A stretch of 64,000 bases of DNA from Angustibacter sp049994355 (lineage in GTDB: Bacteria > Actinomycetota > Actinomycetes > Actinomycetales > Angustibacteraceae): positions 2,542,001 through 2,606,000 of the forward strand of contig NZ_CP188257.1 of assembly GCF_049994355.1 (NCBI RefSeq). Reading direction: 5' to 3'. Position numbers and translations under genes: made by a program. Below the pieces are notes generated by a model that ran no database searches, had not been told where the DNA came from, and saw only the letters and a list, made by a program, of their open reading frames with translations. Positions within the stretch are counted from its first letter, which is position 1. The number at the start of each line of letters is the position of its first letter. This document shows, piece after piece, positions 35,510 to 44,274 of the stretch.

Positions 35510-36403
35510 GTGACCCTGCCGAGCGACCCTGACGCCAAGCTCGCCGAGTACGCACACCCCGAACGCCTGGTCACGACCGAGTGGCTGGCGGCGCACCTGA
35601 GCGACGACGGACTGGTGGTCGTGGAGTCCGACGAGGACGTGCTGCTCTACGACAGCGGGCACATTCCCGGTGCGGTGAAGGTGGACTGGCACACCGACCT
35701 CAACGACCCGGTCAACCGGGACTACGTCGACGGCGCCCGGTTCGCCGAGGTCATGGGCGAGCGCGGCATCTCACGCGATACGACGATCGTGGTCTACGGC
35801 GACAAGAACAACTGGTGGGCGGCCTATGCCCTCTGGGTCTTCACGCTGTTCGGCCACGCGGACGTCCGGCTGCTGGACGGCGGACGGACGAAGTGGATCG
35901 CCGAGGACCGCGAGCTGACCCGCGAGCAGCCGGCGCCGACCGTGGTGGACTACCCCGTCGTGGAGCGGGACGACTCCGCCATCCGCGCCTTCAAGGACGA
36001 CGTGCTGGCTCACCTCGGTGGCAAGCTGATCGACGTCCGCTCCCCCGGCGAGTTCAGCGGCGAGCTGCTGCACATGCCCGACTACCCGCAGGAGGGTGCG
36101 GTGCGTGGCGGTCACGTTCCTGGCGCGCGCAGCGTGCCGTGGGCGCGGGCGGCGGCGGACGACGCGACGTTCCGGTCCCGCAGCGAGCTGGAGGCGATCT
36201 ACGAGGGCGAGAAGGGCCTGACCTCCTCGGACGACGTGATCGCCTACTGCCGCATCGGCGAGCGCTCGTCGCATACCTGGTTCGTGCTGACCCATCTGCT
36301 GGGCTACGGGTCGGTGCGCAACTACGACGGCTCGTGGACCGAGTGGGGCAACAGTGTCCGGGTGCCGATCGCCGTCGGTCCTGACGTGGACGGCGGCCGA
36401 TGA
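35510..36403 (+). CDS. sseA: Thiosulfate/3-mercaptopyruvate sulfurtransferase (tandem rhodanese)
   Basis: The enzyme moves sulfane sulfur from thiosulfate or mercaptopyruvate to an acceptor. Two rhodanese modules are seen in 297 aa. The first lacks the catalytic cysteine; the second carries it in IAYCRIGERSSHTWFVL. The GTG start has GGAGGA 6 nt upstream. It overlaps sufE by 4 bp (ATGA), the sseA-sufE order known in actinobacteria, so it may feed sulfur to Fe-S assembly. In the leader, GGGAT at about 35437 lies 19 nt before GTT, loosely resembling SigR/SigH-type promoters; this is weak. Confidence 0.93.
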   Translation: MTLPSDPDAKLAEYAHPERLVTTEWLAAHLSDDGLVVVESDEDVLLYDSGHIPGAVKVDWHTDLNDPVNRDYVDGARFAEVMGERGISRDTTIVVYGDKNNWWAAYALWVFTLFGHADVRLLDGGRTKWIAEDRELTREQPAPTVVDYPVVERDDSAIRAFKDDVLAHLGGKLIDVRSPGEFSGELLHMPDYPQEGAVRGGHVPGARSVPWARAAADDATFRSRSELEAIYEGEKGLTSSDDVIAYCRIGERSSHTWFVLTHLLGYGSVRNYDGSWTEWGNSVRVPIAVGPDVDGGR

Positions 36404-36843
36404 GCGAGGACCGCGCACCACTTCCGCCGGCCCTGGCCGAGCTCGCCGAGGACTTCCACGAACTCGGCGCGCGAGACCGGCTGCAGCTGCTGCTGGAGCT
36501 CAGCGACGAACTGCCGCCGCTCCCGGAGCGCTACGCCGGGCACCTTGAGGCGATGGAGCAGGTGCACGAGTGCCAGTCGCCGCTGTTCCTCGCAGTCGAG
36601 GCGAACGCCGAGACGGTCCACGTGTTCTTCGACGCTCCCAGGGAGTCGCCGACGACCCGTGGCTTCGCCGGAATCCTGCACGCCGGCCTCGACGGGCTGG
36701 CACCCGAGCAGGTGCTCGCAGTGCCGGACGACGCGCCGTACCGCTTCGGCCTGGCCGAGGCCGTCAGCCCGCTGCGGCTGCGCGGGATGGTCGCCATGCT
36801 CGCCCGGATCAAGCGCCAGGTCCGCGAGCAGTCCGCAGCCTGA
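36400..36843 (+). CDS. sufE: SufE family sulfur-transfer protein
   Basis: SufE accepts sulfur on a conserved cysteine and delivers it for Fe-S cluster assembly. The active cysteine is in VHECQSPLFL; the family ends with MVAMLARIKRQVREQ here. The 147-residue protein starts at the ATGA overlap with sseA. No sufS cysteine desulfurase is adjacent, so its donor may be the coupled sulfurtransferase or a distant SufS. Confidence 0.92.
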   Translation: MSEDRAPLPPALAELAEDFHELGARDRLQLLLELSDELPPLPERYAGHLEAMEQVHECQSPLFLAVEANAETVHVFFDAPRESPTTRGFAGILHAGLDGLAPEQVLAVPDDAPYRFGLAEAVSPLRLRGMVAMLARIKRQVREQSAA

Positions 36844-36855
36844 GCGGACGAGGGA

Positions 36856-37365
36856 TCAGGTCGAAGCGTCACGCTCGGCCTCCAGCATCAGCTGCCGGAC
36901 GACCTCCTGGGCGGCGAAGTGCAGCGTGCTGAGGGCGTGGATGCCGTCGGTCAACGGCCGCTCGGGTGCCGTCGCGGCGCGCTGACCGGTCGGGATCAGC
37001 GCTCGTAGCGTCACGTACCCGGCACCGGGTGGCCCGACGTCCTGCGTCGGCTCGAGCTCAGCCAGTCGCGCCTGCAGTACCAGCAGCAGGCCGCGGGCCG
37101 CCGCCCGCACATCGTCGTCGCCGACCTCGCCGCCGGCCCAGTGCTTGCCGGTGCTGGTGAACAGCTCGGCGGTGCCGTCGTGGCGGGCCACGAGGGTGGA
37201 GCCGCCCCAGGGCAGTCCGGTCTCCACAACGGCGGCCCAGACGTCGGGCAGGCGGGGCGTGGGACGCCAACCGGACCCGGCCGCCTCGGCGGTGAGCGCA
37301 GCCAGCCGCCGCTCGCCGTACTCCGCGCGCGGGTCGCTCAGCTGGGTGCGTCGTCGTCCGAACAC
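36856..37365 (-). CDS. Conserved hypothetical actinobacterial protein
   Basis: I cannot assign this 169-residue protein to a family with a known function. It is soluble, with no signal peptide or membrane segment. Recognisable segments are RPTPRLPDVWAAVVETGLPWGGSTLVARHDGTAELFTSTG and LHFAAQEVVRQLMLEAE. Composition and codon use match its neighbours, so it looks like a real gene. The start is a GTG at 37365. It converges on sufE with 12 bases between stops. Confidence 0.7.
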   Translation of the reverse strand: MFGRRRTQLSDPRAEYGERRLAALTAEAAGSGWRPTPRLPDVWAAVVETGLPWGGSTLVARHDGTAELFTSTGKHWAGGEVGDDDVRAAARGLLLVLQARLAELEPTQDVGPPGAGYVTLRALIPTGQRAATAPERPLTDGIHALSTLHFAAQEVVRQLMLEAERDAST

Positions 37366-37498
37366 GGTCTGACGGTAACCGGCGCTCAGCGCAGCGTCAT
37401 CTGCGGTTCACCGAGCGACGACAGACCGTTTCCGCTGCGCAAGAGTCTGTACGGATCGGACAAGCCGCAGCGCTGCGACGGGAGTCGGTGGCACCCGC

Positions 37499-37504
37499 CA
37501 CAAT
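37499..37504 (+). promoter_or_regulatory. Candidate leaderless -10 element (CACAAT) for the polymerase A-like gene
   Basis: CACAAT ends 6 nt before the GTG at 37511, with no Shine-Dalgarno sequence between. Confidence 0.4.
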
Positions 37505-37510
37505 CGGGTC

Positions 37511-39283
37511 GTGACCGCCCTCGATCCCGTGACCGCGCTGCGCACCGAGGGCGCCAACCGCGGTGCAGCGGTGGCGCTGGCGACCCACCCGAAGGTCGGC
37601 ACGGCGCTCGCGTTCGCCGGCCACAGCTGGTCCTGGTCGCCCGAGGAGCAGACACCGGGCGAGATCGTCCAGGCGATCGAGGCCGAGCTGCGACCGCGGT
37701 GGGTCTGGTGGTCCGCGACCGCGGTCGCCCAGCCCCTCGTCGGCCAGGGCGTGCACCTCGCGACGTGCTGGGACCTGGCCGCGGTGCACCGGCTGCTGGC
37801 CGGTGGAATGGACGACGAGCCGCCACAGATCTGGGCCCTGGTGCAGGGGCTCGACCCGAGGGCGGCGCCGCGGACCGGGCAGCTCGACCTGCTCGCCAGC
37901 ACGGCCGCGCCGGACGCCGGCCCGGGTGACCCGACCTCCCCGATCGAGCCGAGCGGCCACCTTCGCGCCGAGTGGGTGGACGGTGGGTGGTGGCGAACCG
38001 CGGCCCGGCTTCGGGCCTGGGCCGAGCTGGCCGACCAGGCCCGGGTCGGGCAGTTGGCCCGGCTGGCCGAGCGAGCCAGGGCGGCGACCGTGACCGGCGA
38101 CCCGGAACGCACCGCGCACGCCGAGTCGACCGCGGCCCTGCTCTGCGTGGAGCTCGAGCAGGACGGGTTGCCGATCGACGTCGTCCAGGCGCAGGAGCTG
38201 ATCGGCGCGGCGGTCGGCCCGCGACCCACGGACGCGCGGCACGCGGCGTCCCTTCGTCACCAGCGCGACCGCGAGGTGCTGCGGCACACCCAGCAGGCGC
38301 AGGGAGTGAACGTCGACCTGCGCAACCCGGCGCAGGTCCGCGAGCTGCTCGCCGCGATCGGCATCGACGTCCCGGACACCCGTTCGTGGCGCCTGGAGCC
38401 CTGGCGCGACCAGCACCCGCTGGTTGCGGCCCTGCTCGCGTGGCGAAAGGCGGACCGGATCGCGACGACCTACGGCTACGGGTGGCTGGACCGGTACGTC
38501 GGCCCGGACCAGCGGCTGCGCGGGCCTTGGCAGGGCAGCGACGGCGCAGCCGGCCGGATGACCGCCGGTGCCGGGCTGCACAACCTGCCGGCCGAGCTGC
38601 GACCGGCCGTGGCGGCACCGCCGGGGTGCGTCCTGGTGCGCGCGGACCTGGGCCAGATCGAGCCGCGCGTGCTGGCCGCTGTGTCGCAGGACCCCAACCT
38701 GGCCGCCGCCACCCGCGACGACGACCTGTACCAGCCCGTGGCCGCGCGGCTGCACGTCGAGCGACCGGTCGCCAAGGTGGCCGTGCTCGCCGCGATGTAC
38801 GGGCAGACCAGCGGCACCGCCGGCGAGGCGCTCAAGGGGCTCGACCGCGCCTACCCGGTCGCGATGAGGTACCTGCGTCAGGCCAGCGACGAGGGTCGCG
38901 CGGGAAGGGCCGTCTACACCCACGGCGGACGTCGGGTGCCGATGTGGGGCAGCACGGCGGGCCTGGAGCCGCCGGCCGAGGCCGCGCTATCGGCCGCCCG
39001 CGGACGGTTCGCCCGCAACGCGGTCGTCCAGGGCGCGGCCGCCGAGCTGTTCAAGGCGTGGAGCGTGACCGTGCGGGCGACGGCGCGGCCGATGGGCGCG
39101 CGGATCGTGCTGTGCCTGCACGACGAGGTGCTGGTGCAGGCGCCGCAGGAGCGCGCCGACGACGTGGTCGCCCTGCTGCACGGCACGCTGCAGTCGGTCG
39201 GTGCCGCCTGGGCTCCTGGCACGGGCGTGCGGTTCGTCGCGGACGTCCGCGTGGTCCATCGGTGGTCCGAGGCCAAGGAGTGA
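37511..39283 (+). CDS. Bifunctional 3'-5' exonuclease/DNA polymerase (family A, PolA-like)
   Basis: The 590-residue protein has a C-terminal family A polymerase domain. Motif A is VRADLGQIEPRVLA, motif B is RPVAKVAVLAAMYGQTSG with the Arg, Lys and Tyr-Gly of the O-helix, and motif C is CLHDEVLVQ. The N-terminal 200 residues correspond to the degenerate 3'-5' exonuclease region. There is no 5' nuclease domain, and it is much shorter than PolI. Such proteins occur in actinobacteria besides true PolI; their role in repair or tolerance is not settled. The patatin gene follows after 13 bases. Confidence 0.87.
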   Translation: MTALDPVTALRTEGANRGAAVALATHPKVGTALAFAGHSWSWSPEEQTPGEIVQAIEAELRPRWVWWSATAVAQPLVGQGVHLATCWDLAAVHRLLAGGMDDEPPQIWALVQGLDPRAAPRTGQLDLLASTAAPDAGPGDPTSPIEPSGHLRAEWVDGGWWRTAARLRAWAELADQARVGQLARLAERARAATVTGDPERTAHAESTAALLCVELEQDGLPIDVVQAQELIGAAVGPRPTDARHAASLRHQRDREVLRHTQQAQGVNVDLRNPAQVRELLAAIGIDVPDTRSWRLEPWRDQHPLVAALLAWRKADRIATTYGYGWLDRYVGPDQRLRGPWQGSDGAAGRMTAGAGLHNLPAELRPAVAAPPGCVLVRADLGQIEPRVLAAVSQDPNLAAATRDDDLYQPVAARLHVERPVAKVAVLAAMYGQTSGTAGEALKGLDRAYPVAMRYLRQASDEGRAGRAVYTHGGRRVPMWGSTAGLEPPAEAALSAARGRFARNAVVQGAAAELFKAWSVTVRATARPMGARIVLCLHDEVLVQAPQERADDVVALLHGTLQSVGAAWAPGTGVRFVADVRVVHRWSEAKE

Positions 39284-39296
39284 CACGATCGGGCCC

Positions 39297-40121
39297 ATGA
39301 GCGCATCGGTCGACGTCGCCTTCGTGCTCGGCGGTGGCGGCGTGCTCGGGGCCAGCGAGGTCGGGATGCTGCAGGCGCTGCACCAGCGGAGCATCCGGGC
39401 CGACCTGGTGGTCGGCACCAGCGTGGGTGCCATCAACGGTGCGATGCACGCCGCGTACCCGGACGACAGCGCCGAGCTCGGCGTGCTCTGGCAGTCGATG
39501 ACCTCGTCGTCGGTCTTCGGCGGCTCCGCTCGCCAACGGATCCGGCACATGACCCGGACGCCGATCTCGTTGCACGGCAACCAGGCGTTGCGCGACCTGC
39601 TCGACACCCGGCTGAAGGGGCTGGAGTTCGCCGACCTGAAGATCCCCTTCGAGTGCTGCGCCGCATCCATCGAGCGAGCCGCGGAACACTGGTTCTCGGA
39701 CGGTCCGCTGGTCGACGCCATCCTCGCCTCGAGCGCGGTGCCCGGGCTGTTCCCGCCGATGCGCATCGGGGACGAGCACTTCCTGGACGGCGGCCTGGTG
39801 AACTCGATCCCGATCGCCCGGGCGATTTCGCGAGGCGCGCGAACGGTCTACGTGCTGCAGGTCGGCCGGGTCGAACGTGAGCTCGGCCCGCCCACCCGGC
39901 CGTGGGAGGTCGCGACGGTGTCCTTCGAGATCGCCCGCCGGCACCGGTTCGCCCGTGACCTCGCCGAAGTCCCTGAGGGGGTGCGGGTGCACGTGCTGCC
40001 CAGCGGGGACACGGAGACATCGCTAGCCTCCCTGCGCTACCGCAACACCGCGGCGGTGCCACGGCGCATCGAGCAGGCCAGGCTGGCCACCGCGGCCTAC
40101 CTCGAGGCACCGGAGGTCTGA
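39297..40121 (+). CDS. Patatin-like phospholipase
   Basis: Patatin-like enzymes are lipid acyl hydrolases with a Ser-Asp dyad. The oxyanion motif FVLGGGGVLGASEVGML, nucleophile motif VVGTSVGAING (GXSXG) and dyad aspartate in FLDGGLVNSIP are all present in 274 aa. The ATG at 39297 was chosen because the oxyanion motif begins eight residues later. It abuts an acyltransferase gene with no gap, suggesting a deacylation-reacylation pair acting on membrane lipids. Confidence 0.9.
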   Translation: MSASVDVAFVLGGGGVLGASEVGMLQALHQRSIRADLVVGTSVGAINGAMHAAYPDDSAELGVLWQSMTSSSVFGGSARQRIRHMTRTPISLHGNQALRDLLDTRLKGLEFADLKIPFECCAASIERAAEHWFSDGPLVDAILASSAVPGLFPPMRIGDEHFLDGGLVNSIPIARAISRGARTVYVLQVGRVERELGPPTRPWEVATVSFEIARRHRFARDLAEVPEGVRVHVLPSGDTETSLASLRYRNTAAVPRRIEQARLATAAYLEAPEV

Positions 40122-41159
40122 GTGCTGCCACCCGTGCTCGTCCGGCGACTTCTGATCGCGCCGGCGATGGTGCTGCTCGCGCTGCTGGCCGTGACCCTGG
40201 CGCCGATCTGGCTCATCGTGCTGACCGCGCTGTCGCCGTTCGTGCCCTTCGGCAAGTGGCGTCCGCTGCGGGTGGGTTGGCTGCTGCTGCTGCACGTGCT
40301 GCTCGAGGCCGGCATCCTGCTGGCGCTGCTCGTGCTCTGGGTGGTCAGCGGCTTCGGCTGGGCGATCCGGCGTCCGGCGTTCCAGCGCACCCACTACGAC
40401 ATCGTGCAGTTCTACCTGTCCGTGCTGTTCCGCGAGTGCCGGCGGGTGCTCGGCGTCCGGGTCGAGGTCGATGGTCCCTCGCCTGCGTCCTACCAAGGCC
40501 GCCCCCTGCTCGTCTTCTGCCGGCACGCCGGGCCGGGAGACTCCTTCCTGCTGATCCATGCGCTGGTCAACTGGTACGACCGCGAGCCCCGGATCGTGCT
40601 GAAGGACACGCTCCAGTGGGACCCGGTCATCGACGTCCTGCTGGGGCGGCTGCCGAACCGGTTCATCCGGCCGGCACCCAGTCAGGGCGGCGAGGCGCTG
40701 GTCCGGCAGATCGGCGAGCTCGCCAGCGGCCTGGACGACAACGACGCCTTCGTGATCTTCCCCGAGGGCGGCAACTTCACCGCCCGACGCAAGGCCAGGG
40801 CGATCGCCCGGCTTCGCGCCGACGGCCTGGTCGAGGCTGCCAAGCGAGCCGAGCAGTTGCGCTACGTGCTCCCGCCTCGTCCCGGTGGGGTCGGCGCCGC
40901 GTTGCAGGCGGCCCCCGACGCGGACGTCGTCTGGGTGGCGCACACCGGGACCGACCACCTGATGTCCGTCGCGGACGTCTGGCACGCGCTGCCCCTGGAC
41001 CAGACCATCCGGATGCGTTGGTGGCAGGTGCCGGCCGGTGAGGTGCCGGAGGGCGAGGAGGAACGCCTCGCCTGGCTCAACGACTGGTGGAAGCGCATCG
41101 ACGACTGGATCGACGAGCATCGCGACGTCGAGCGGGCGCCCGCCGGACCACCCGGCTGA
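40122..41159 (+). CDS. Membrane-anchored PlsC-like acyltransferase
   Basis: The 345-residue protein has two N-terminal membrane segments (residues 8-40 and 50-80), then the acyltransferase motif FCRHAGPGDSF (HX4D) and acceptor motif FPEGGNFTARRK. It belongs to the lysophospholipid acyltransferase superfamily. The GTG start follows the patatin stop directly, so the two are cotranscribed. With a phospholipase as partner, a role in phospholipid remodelling is plausible. Confidence 0.83.
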   Translation: MLPPVLVRRLLIAPAMVLLALLAVTLAPIWLIVLTALSPFVPFGKWRPLRVGWLLLLHVLLEAGILLALLVLWVVSGFGWAIRRPAFQRTHYDIVQFYLSVLFRECRRVLGVRVEVDGPSPASYQGRPLLVFCRHAGPGDSFLLIHALVNWYDREPRIVLKDTLQWDPVIDVLLGRLPNRFIRPAPSQGGEALVRQIGELASGLDDNDAFVIFPEGGNFTARRKARAIARLRADGLVEAAKRAEQLRYVLPPRPGGVGAALQAAPDADVVWVAHTGTDHLMSVADVWHALPLDQTIRMRWWQVPAGEVPEGEEERLAWLNDWWKRIDDWIDEHRDVERAPAGPPG

Positions 41160-41246
41160 GCGGTCTCGCCGCGCGCCACACCCTCCTGTGCGCCATCATC
41201 GGCTGCGCCCCGCGATCCGGGGCGACGCTGGCAACGGGAGGCCCAG

Positions 41247-42062
41247 ATGAGCACGCAGGACGTCACCGGCCAGGCAGGCGACGCCGTCCGCCGCGCGGCC
41301 GACAGCACCTGGCTGGAGCGCACCGCGCGGGTGGGCTACGTGGTCAGCGGCCTGCTGCACCTGCTGATCGCCTGGATCGCGCTGCGGGTCGCCTGGACCG
41401 GCTCGCAGGCCCACGCGGACCAGTCCGGGGCACTGCGCCTGCTGGCCGAACACTCGTGGGGCAAGGCACTGCTCTGGCTCGGCGTGGTCGGCTTCGCCGG
41501 CCTCATGCTCTGGCAGATCGCGGACGCCGTGTTCGGCCGGCACGGCGACGATGCCAAGGAGCGGGCCGGCGCCAGGGTCAAGGCGATCTCGAAGGCCGTG
41601 GTGTACGCCGCCTTGGCCTACAGCAGCTACGCGTTCGCCCGTGGCGCAGGCAAGTCGAGCAGCTCGCAGACCAAGGACTTCACCGCGACGGTGCTCTCAC
41701 ACAATGGCGGACGCATCGTCGTGGTGCTGATCGGCCTGGTCGTGATCGGCGTAGGCGGCTACCACGTGTACAAGGGCTGGACGCGAGGCTTCCACAAGGA
41801 CCTCATGCGCCGCCCCGGCAAGGCGGTGGAGGCGCTCGCGGTGGCCGGCTACGTCGCCAAGGGCGTGGCACTGGTCATCGTCGGCGGGCTGTTCTGCGTC
41901 GCGGGGGTGCAGCGGCAGCCGAGCGAGGCGACCGGTCTGGACGGCGCGCTGAAGACCTTGCGCGAGCAGCCTTTCGGGTCGTGGCTGCTCACGATCGTGG
42001 CCCTCGGCCTCGCGGCGTACGGCGTGTACTCGTTCGCCCGGGCCAGGCTCGCCCGGCTCTGA
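41247..42062 (+). CDS. DUF1206 six-transmembrane protein
   Basis: The 271-residue protein is made of three similar two-helix units, the DUF1206 pattern, with repeated lines ARVGYVVSGLLHLLIAWIAL, AVVYAALAYSSYAFARG and AVAGYVAKGVALVIVGGLF. Function is unknown. GGGAGG lies 5 nt before the ATG. It stands in the same direction as the patatin and acyltransferase genes after 87 nt. Confidence 0.88.
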   Translation: MSTQDVTGQAGDAVRRAADSTWLERTARVGYVVSGLLHLLIAWIALRVAWTGSQAHADQSGALRLLAEHSWGKALLWLGVVGFAGLMLWQIADAVFGRHGDDAKERAGARVKAISKAVVYAALAYSSYAFARGAGKSSSSQTKDFTATVLSHNGGRIVVVLIGLVVIGVGGYHVYKGWTRGFHKDLMRRPGKAVEALAVAGYVAKGVALVIVGGLFCVAGVQRQPSEATGLDGALKTLREQPFGSWLLTIVALGLAAYGVYSFARARLARL

Positions 42063-42129
42063 GGGCCCTGACCATCGCGCCGGCGGCCGGGCCCGTGGAC
42101 GGCCGGCCAGCGGTGTCGGCCGCGTCGCG

Positions 42130-42135
42130 TACGGT
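42130..42135 (+). promoter_or_regulatory. Candidate leaderless -10 element (TACGGT) for recQ
   Basis: TACGGT ends 6 nt before the GTG at 42142; no Shine-Dalgarno lies between. Confidence 0.45.
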
Positions 42136-42141
42136 GCCACG

Positions 42142-44274
42142 GTGACCTCATGGACCCCGACGACCGCCGGCGACGAGACCCTCGAGCAGGATGCGCAGCG
42201 CGTCCTGGCTACCCTCGTCGGGCGCCCCGACGCCACCTTCCGGGACGGGCAGCTCGAGGCGATCCGCGCGCTGGTCAGCGAACGACGCCGGGTGCTCGTC
42301 GTGCAGCGGACCGGGTGGGGCAAGTCCGCGGTCTACTTCGTGGCCACCGCGCTGCGCCGCGCGCAGGGAGCCGGCCCCACGCTGATCGTCTCGCCGCTGC
42401 TCGCCCTGATGCGCGACCAGGTGGCCGCTGCCGCTCGCGCCGGGGTGCGGGCCGTGACGATGAACTCGGGAAACGCCGAGAGCTGGGGCGAGGTCAGCGC
42501 ACAGCTGGCGGCGGACGAGGTCGACGTGCTGCTGGTCAGCCCCGAGCGGCTGAACAACCCCCGCTTCCGATCCGAGCAGCTGCCCGACCTGGCCGCCCGC
42601 TGCGGGCTGCTGGTGGTGGACGAGGCGCACTGCATCAGCGACTGGGGGCATGACTTCCGCCCGGACTACCGCCGGATCCGTGACCTGTTGACCACCCTGC
42701 CCGACGGGACGCCGGTGCTCGCGACCACCGCGACGGCCAACGCCCGGGTGGTCCAGGACGTCGGTGAGCAGCTCGGCGCAGGCGGGCATGACGTCCTGAC
42801 CCTGCGCGGTCCGCTGGCCCGACAGAGCCTGCGGCTCGGCGTGCTCCGGCTCCCGACCGCGCAGGACCGGCTCGCCTGGCTGGTCGCCCATCTGCACGAG
42901 CTGCCGGGCAGCGGCATCATCTACACCCTCACCGTGTCCGCCGCAGAGGACCTCGCGGCGCTGTTACGCGCCTCCGGGCACCAGGTGCAGTCCTACACCG
43001 GCCGCACCGACCCGGGTGACCGCGTCGAGGCCGAGGACCTGCTGCGCCGCAACGAGGTCAAGGCGCTGGTGGCCACCAGCGCCCTGGGCATGGGCTTCGA
43101 CAAGCCAGACCTCGGCTTCGTCGTGCATGTCGGAGCACCGAGCTCGCCGATCGCGTACTACCAGCAGGTCGGCCGAGCTGGACGAGCCACCGAGCGCGCC
43201 GACGTGCTGCTCCTGCCGGGTCGCGAGGACGTGGACATCTGGCGGTACTTCGCCAGCGCCTCCATGCCGCGCCGCGAGGACGCCGCCGCCGTGCTGGGCA
43301 CGCTGCGCGCCAGCGGGTCGGCGATGTCCACCGCCGCACTCGAGACCGTGGTCGACGTGCGACGCACCAGGCTCGAGCTGCTGCTCAAGGTGCTGGACGT
43401 CGACGGCGCGCTCTCGCGGGTGCAGGGTGGCTGGACGGCGACCGGTGCCGACTGGTCCTACGATGAGGAACGCTACGACCGGGTGGACGCCGCCCGCCGC
43501 CGCGAGCAGCAGCTCATGCTCGACTACGAGAGCACAGAGCAGTGCCGGATGGCGTTCCTGCAGGAGTCGCTGGACGACGACACCGCCGCACCCTGCGGGC
43601 GGTGCGACCGGTGCGCCGGCGGCTGGTACCCGACCGACCTGCCCACCGACGCGCGCGAGCGTGCCGACGAGCAGCTGTCCCGGGTGGGAGTGGAGATCGA
43701 ACCACGCGCCCAGTGGCCGAGCGGCATGGCGCGCCTGGGCGTTCCGGTCAGCGGACGGATAGCCGCTGAGCAGCGGCCGCTGTCCGGCCGGGCCGTCGCC
43801 AGGCTGACCGACCTCGGGTGGGGGCAACGCGTCCGCGAGGTGCTGGACGCCGCGGACGGCCCGGCACCCGAAGGGCTCCGGCAGGCGGTGGTGGCAGTGC
43901 TGCGGGACTGGCGCTGGGAGCAGCGACCGGTGGCCGTCGTCGCGATCCCCTCCAGGCGCAGGCCAAAGCTGGTCGGGTCGGTCGCGGACCACCTCGCCGA
44001 GGTCGGGCGGCTGCCGCTCTTGGGCACGCTCGAGCTGCTCGACGGCGGACCGACCGGCGAGCCGGGCGGGAACAGCGCGTTTCGACTGGCCGGGGTGTGG
44101 GGCCGGATCGTCGTACCGGACTCGGTGCGCGAGCGGCTGGTCGAGCTGGACGGCCCGATCCTGCTGGTGGACGACCTCGTCGACTCCCGGTGGACGATGA
44201 CCACCTGTGCCGCGGCGCTGCGCGAGGCGGGCGCTGACGAGGTGCTCCCGCTCGCGCTCGCGGCGGCGGGCTAG
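42142..44274 (+). CDS. recQ: RecQ family DNA helicase fused to a C-terminal phosphoribosyltransferase domain
   Basis: RecQ helicases unwind DNA 3' to 5' in repair. Walker A is QRTGWGKSAVYF, motif II is VVDEAHCISDWGHDFRPDYRRI, and motif VI is YYQQVGRAGRA. A four-cysteine zinc site (CRMAF, then CGRCDRC) follows. Instead of an HRDC domain, the last 120 residues form a phosphoribosyltransferase-like domain with VVAIPSRRRPKL and the PRPP-binding motif ILLVDDLVDSRWTMTTCAAAL. Total is 710 aa. The stop overlaps the end of the convergent MFS gene by 4 bp. The PRTase substrate is unknown. Confidence 0.9.
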   Translation: MTSWTPTTAGDETLEQDAQRVLATLVGRPDATFRDGQLEAIRALVSERRRVLVVQRTGWGKSAVYFVATALRRAQGAGPTLIVSPLLALMRDQVAAAARAGVRAVTMNSGNAESWGEVSAQLAADEVDVLLVSPERLNNPRFRSEQLPDLAARCGLLVVDEAHCISDWGHDFRPDYRRIRDLLTTLPDGTPVLATTATANARVVQDVGEQLGAGGHDVLTLRGPLARQSLRLGVLRLPTAQDRLAWLVAHLHELPGSGIIYTLTVSAAEDLAALLRASGHQVQSYTGRTDPGDRVEAEDLLRRNEVKALVATSALGMGFDKPDLGFVVHVGAPSSPIAYYQQVGRAGRATERADVLLLPGREDVDIWRYFASASMPRREDAAAVLGTLRASGSAMSTAALETVVDVRRTRLELLLKVLDVDGALSRVQGGWTATGADWSYDEERYDRVDAARRREQQLMLDYESTEQCRMAFLQESLDDDTAAPCGRCDRCAGGWYPTDLPTDARERADEQLSRVGVEIEPRAQWPSGMARLGVPVSGRIAAEQRPLSGRAVARLTDLGWGQRVREVLDAADGPAPEGLRQAVVAVLRDWRWEQRPVAVVAIPSRRRPKLVGSVADHLAEVGRLPLLGTLELLDGGPTGEPGGNSAFRLAGVWGRIVVPDSVRERLVELDGPILLVDDLVDSRWTMTTCAAALREAGADEVLPLALAAAG

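Noticed and set aside
37397..38923. 508-codon minus-strand frame opposite the polymerase A-like gene
   Set aside because: The plus-strand polymerase motifs are intact; the reverse frame is low complexity.
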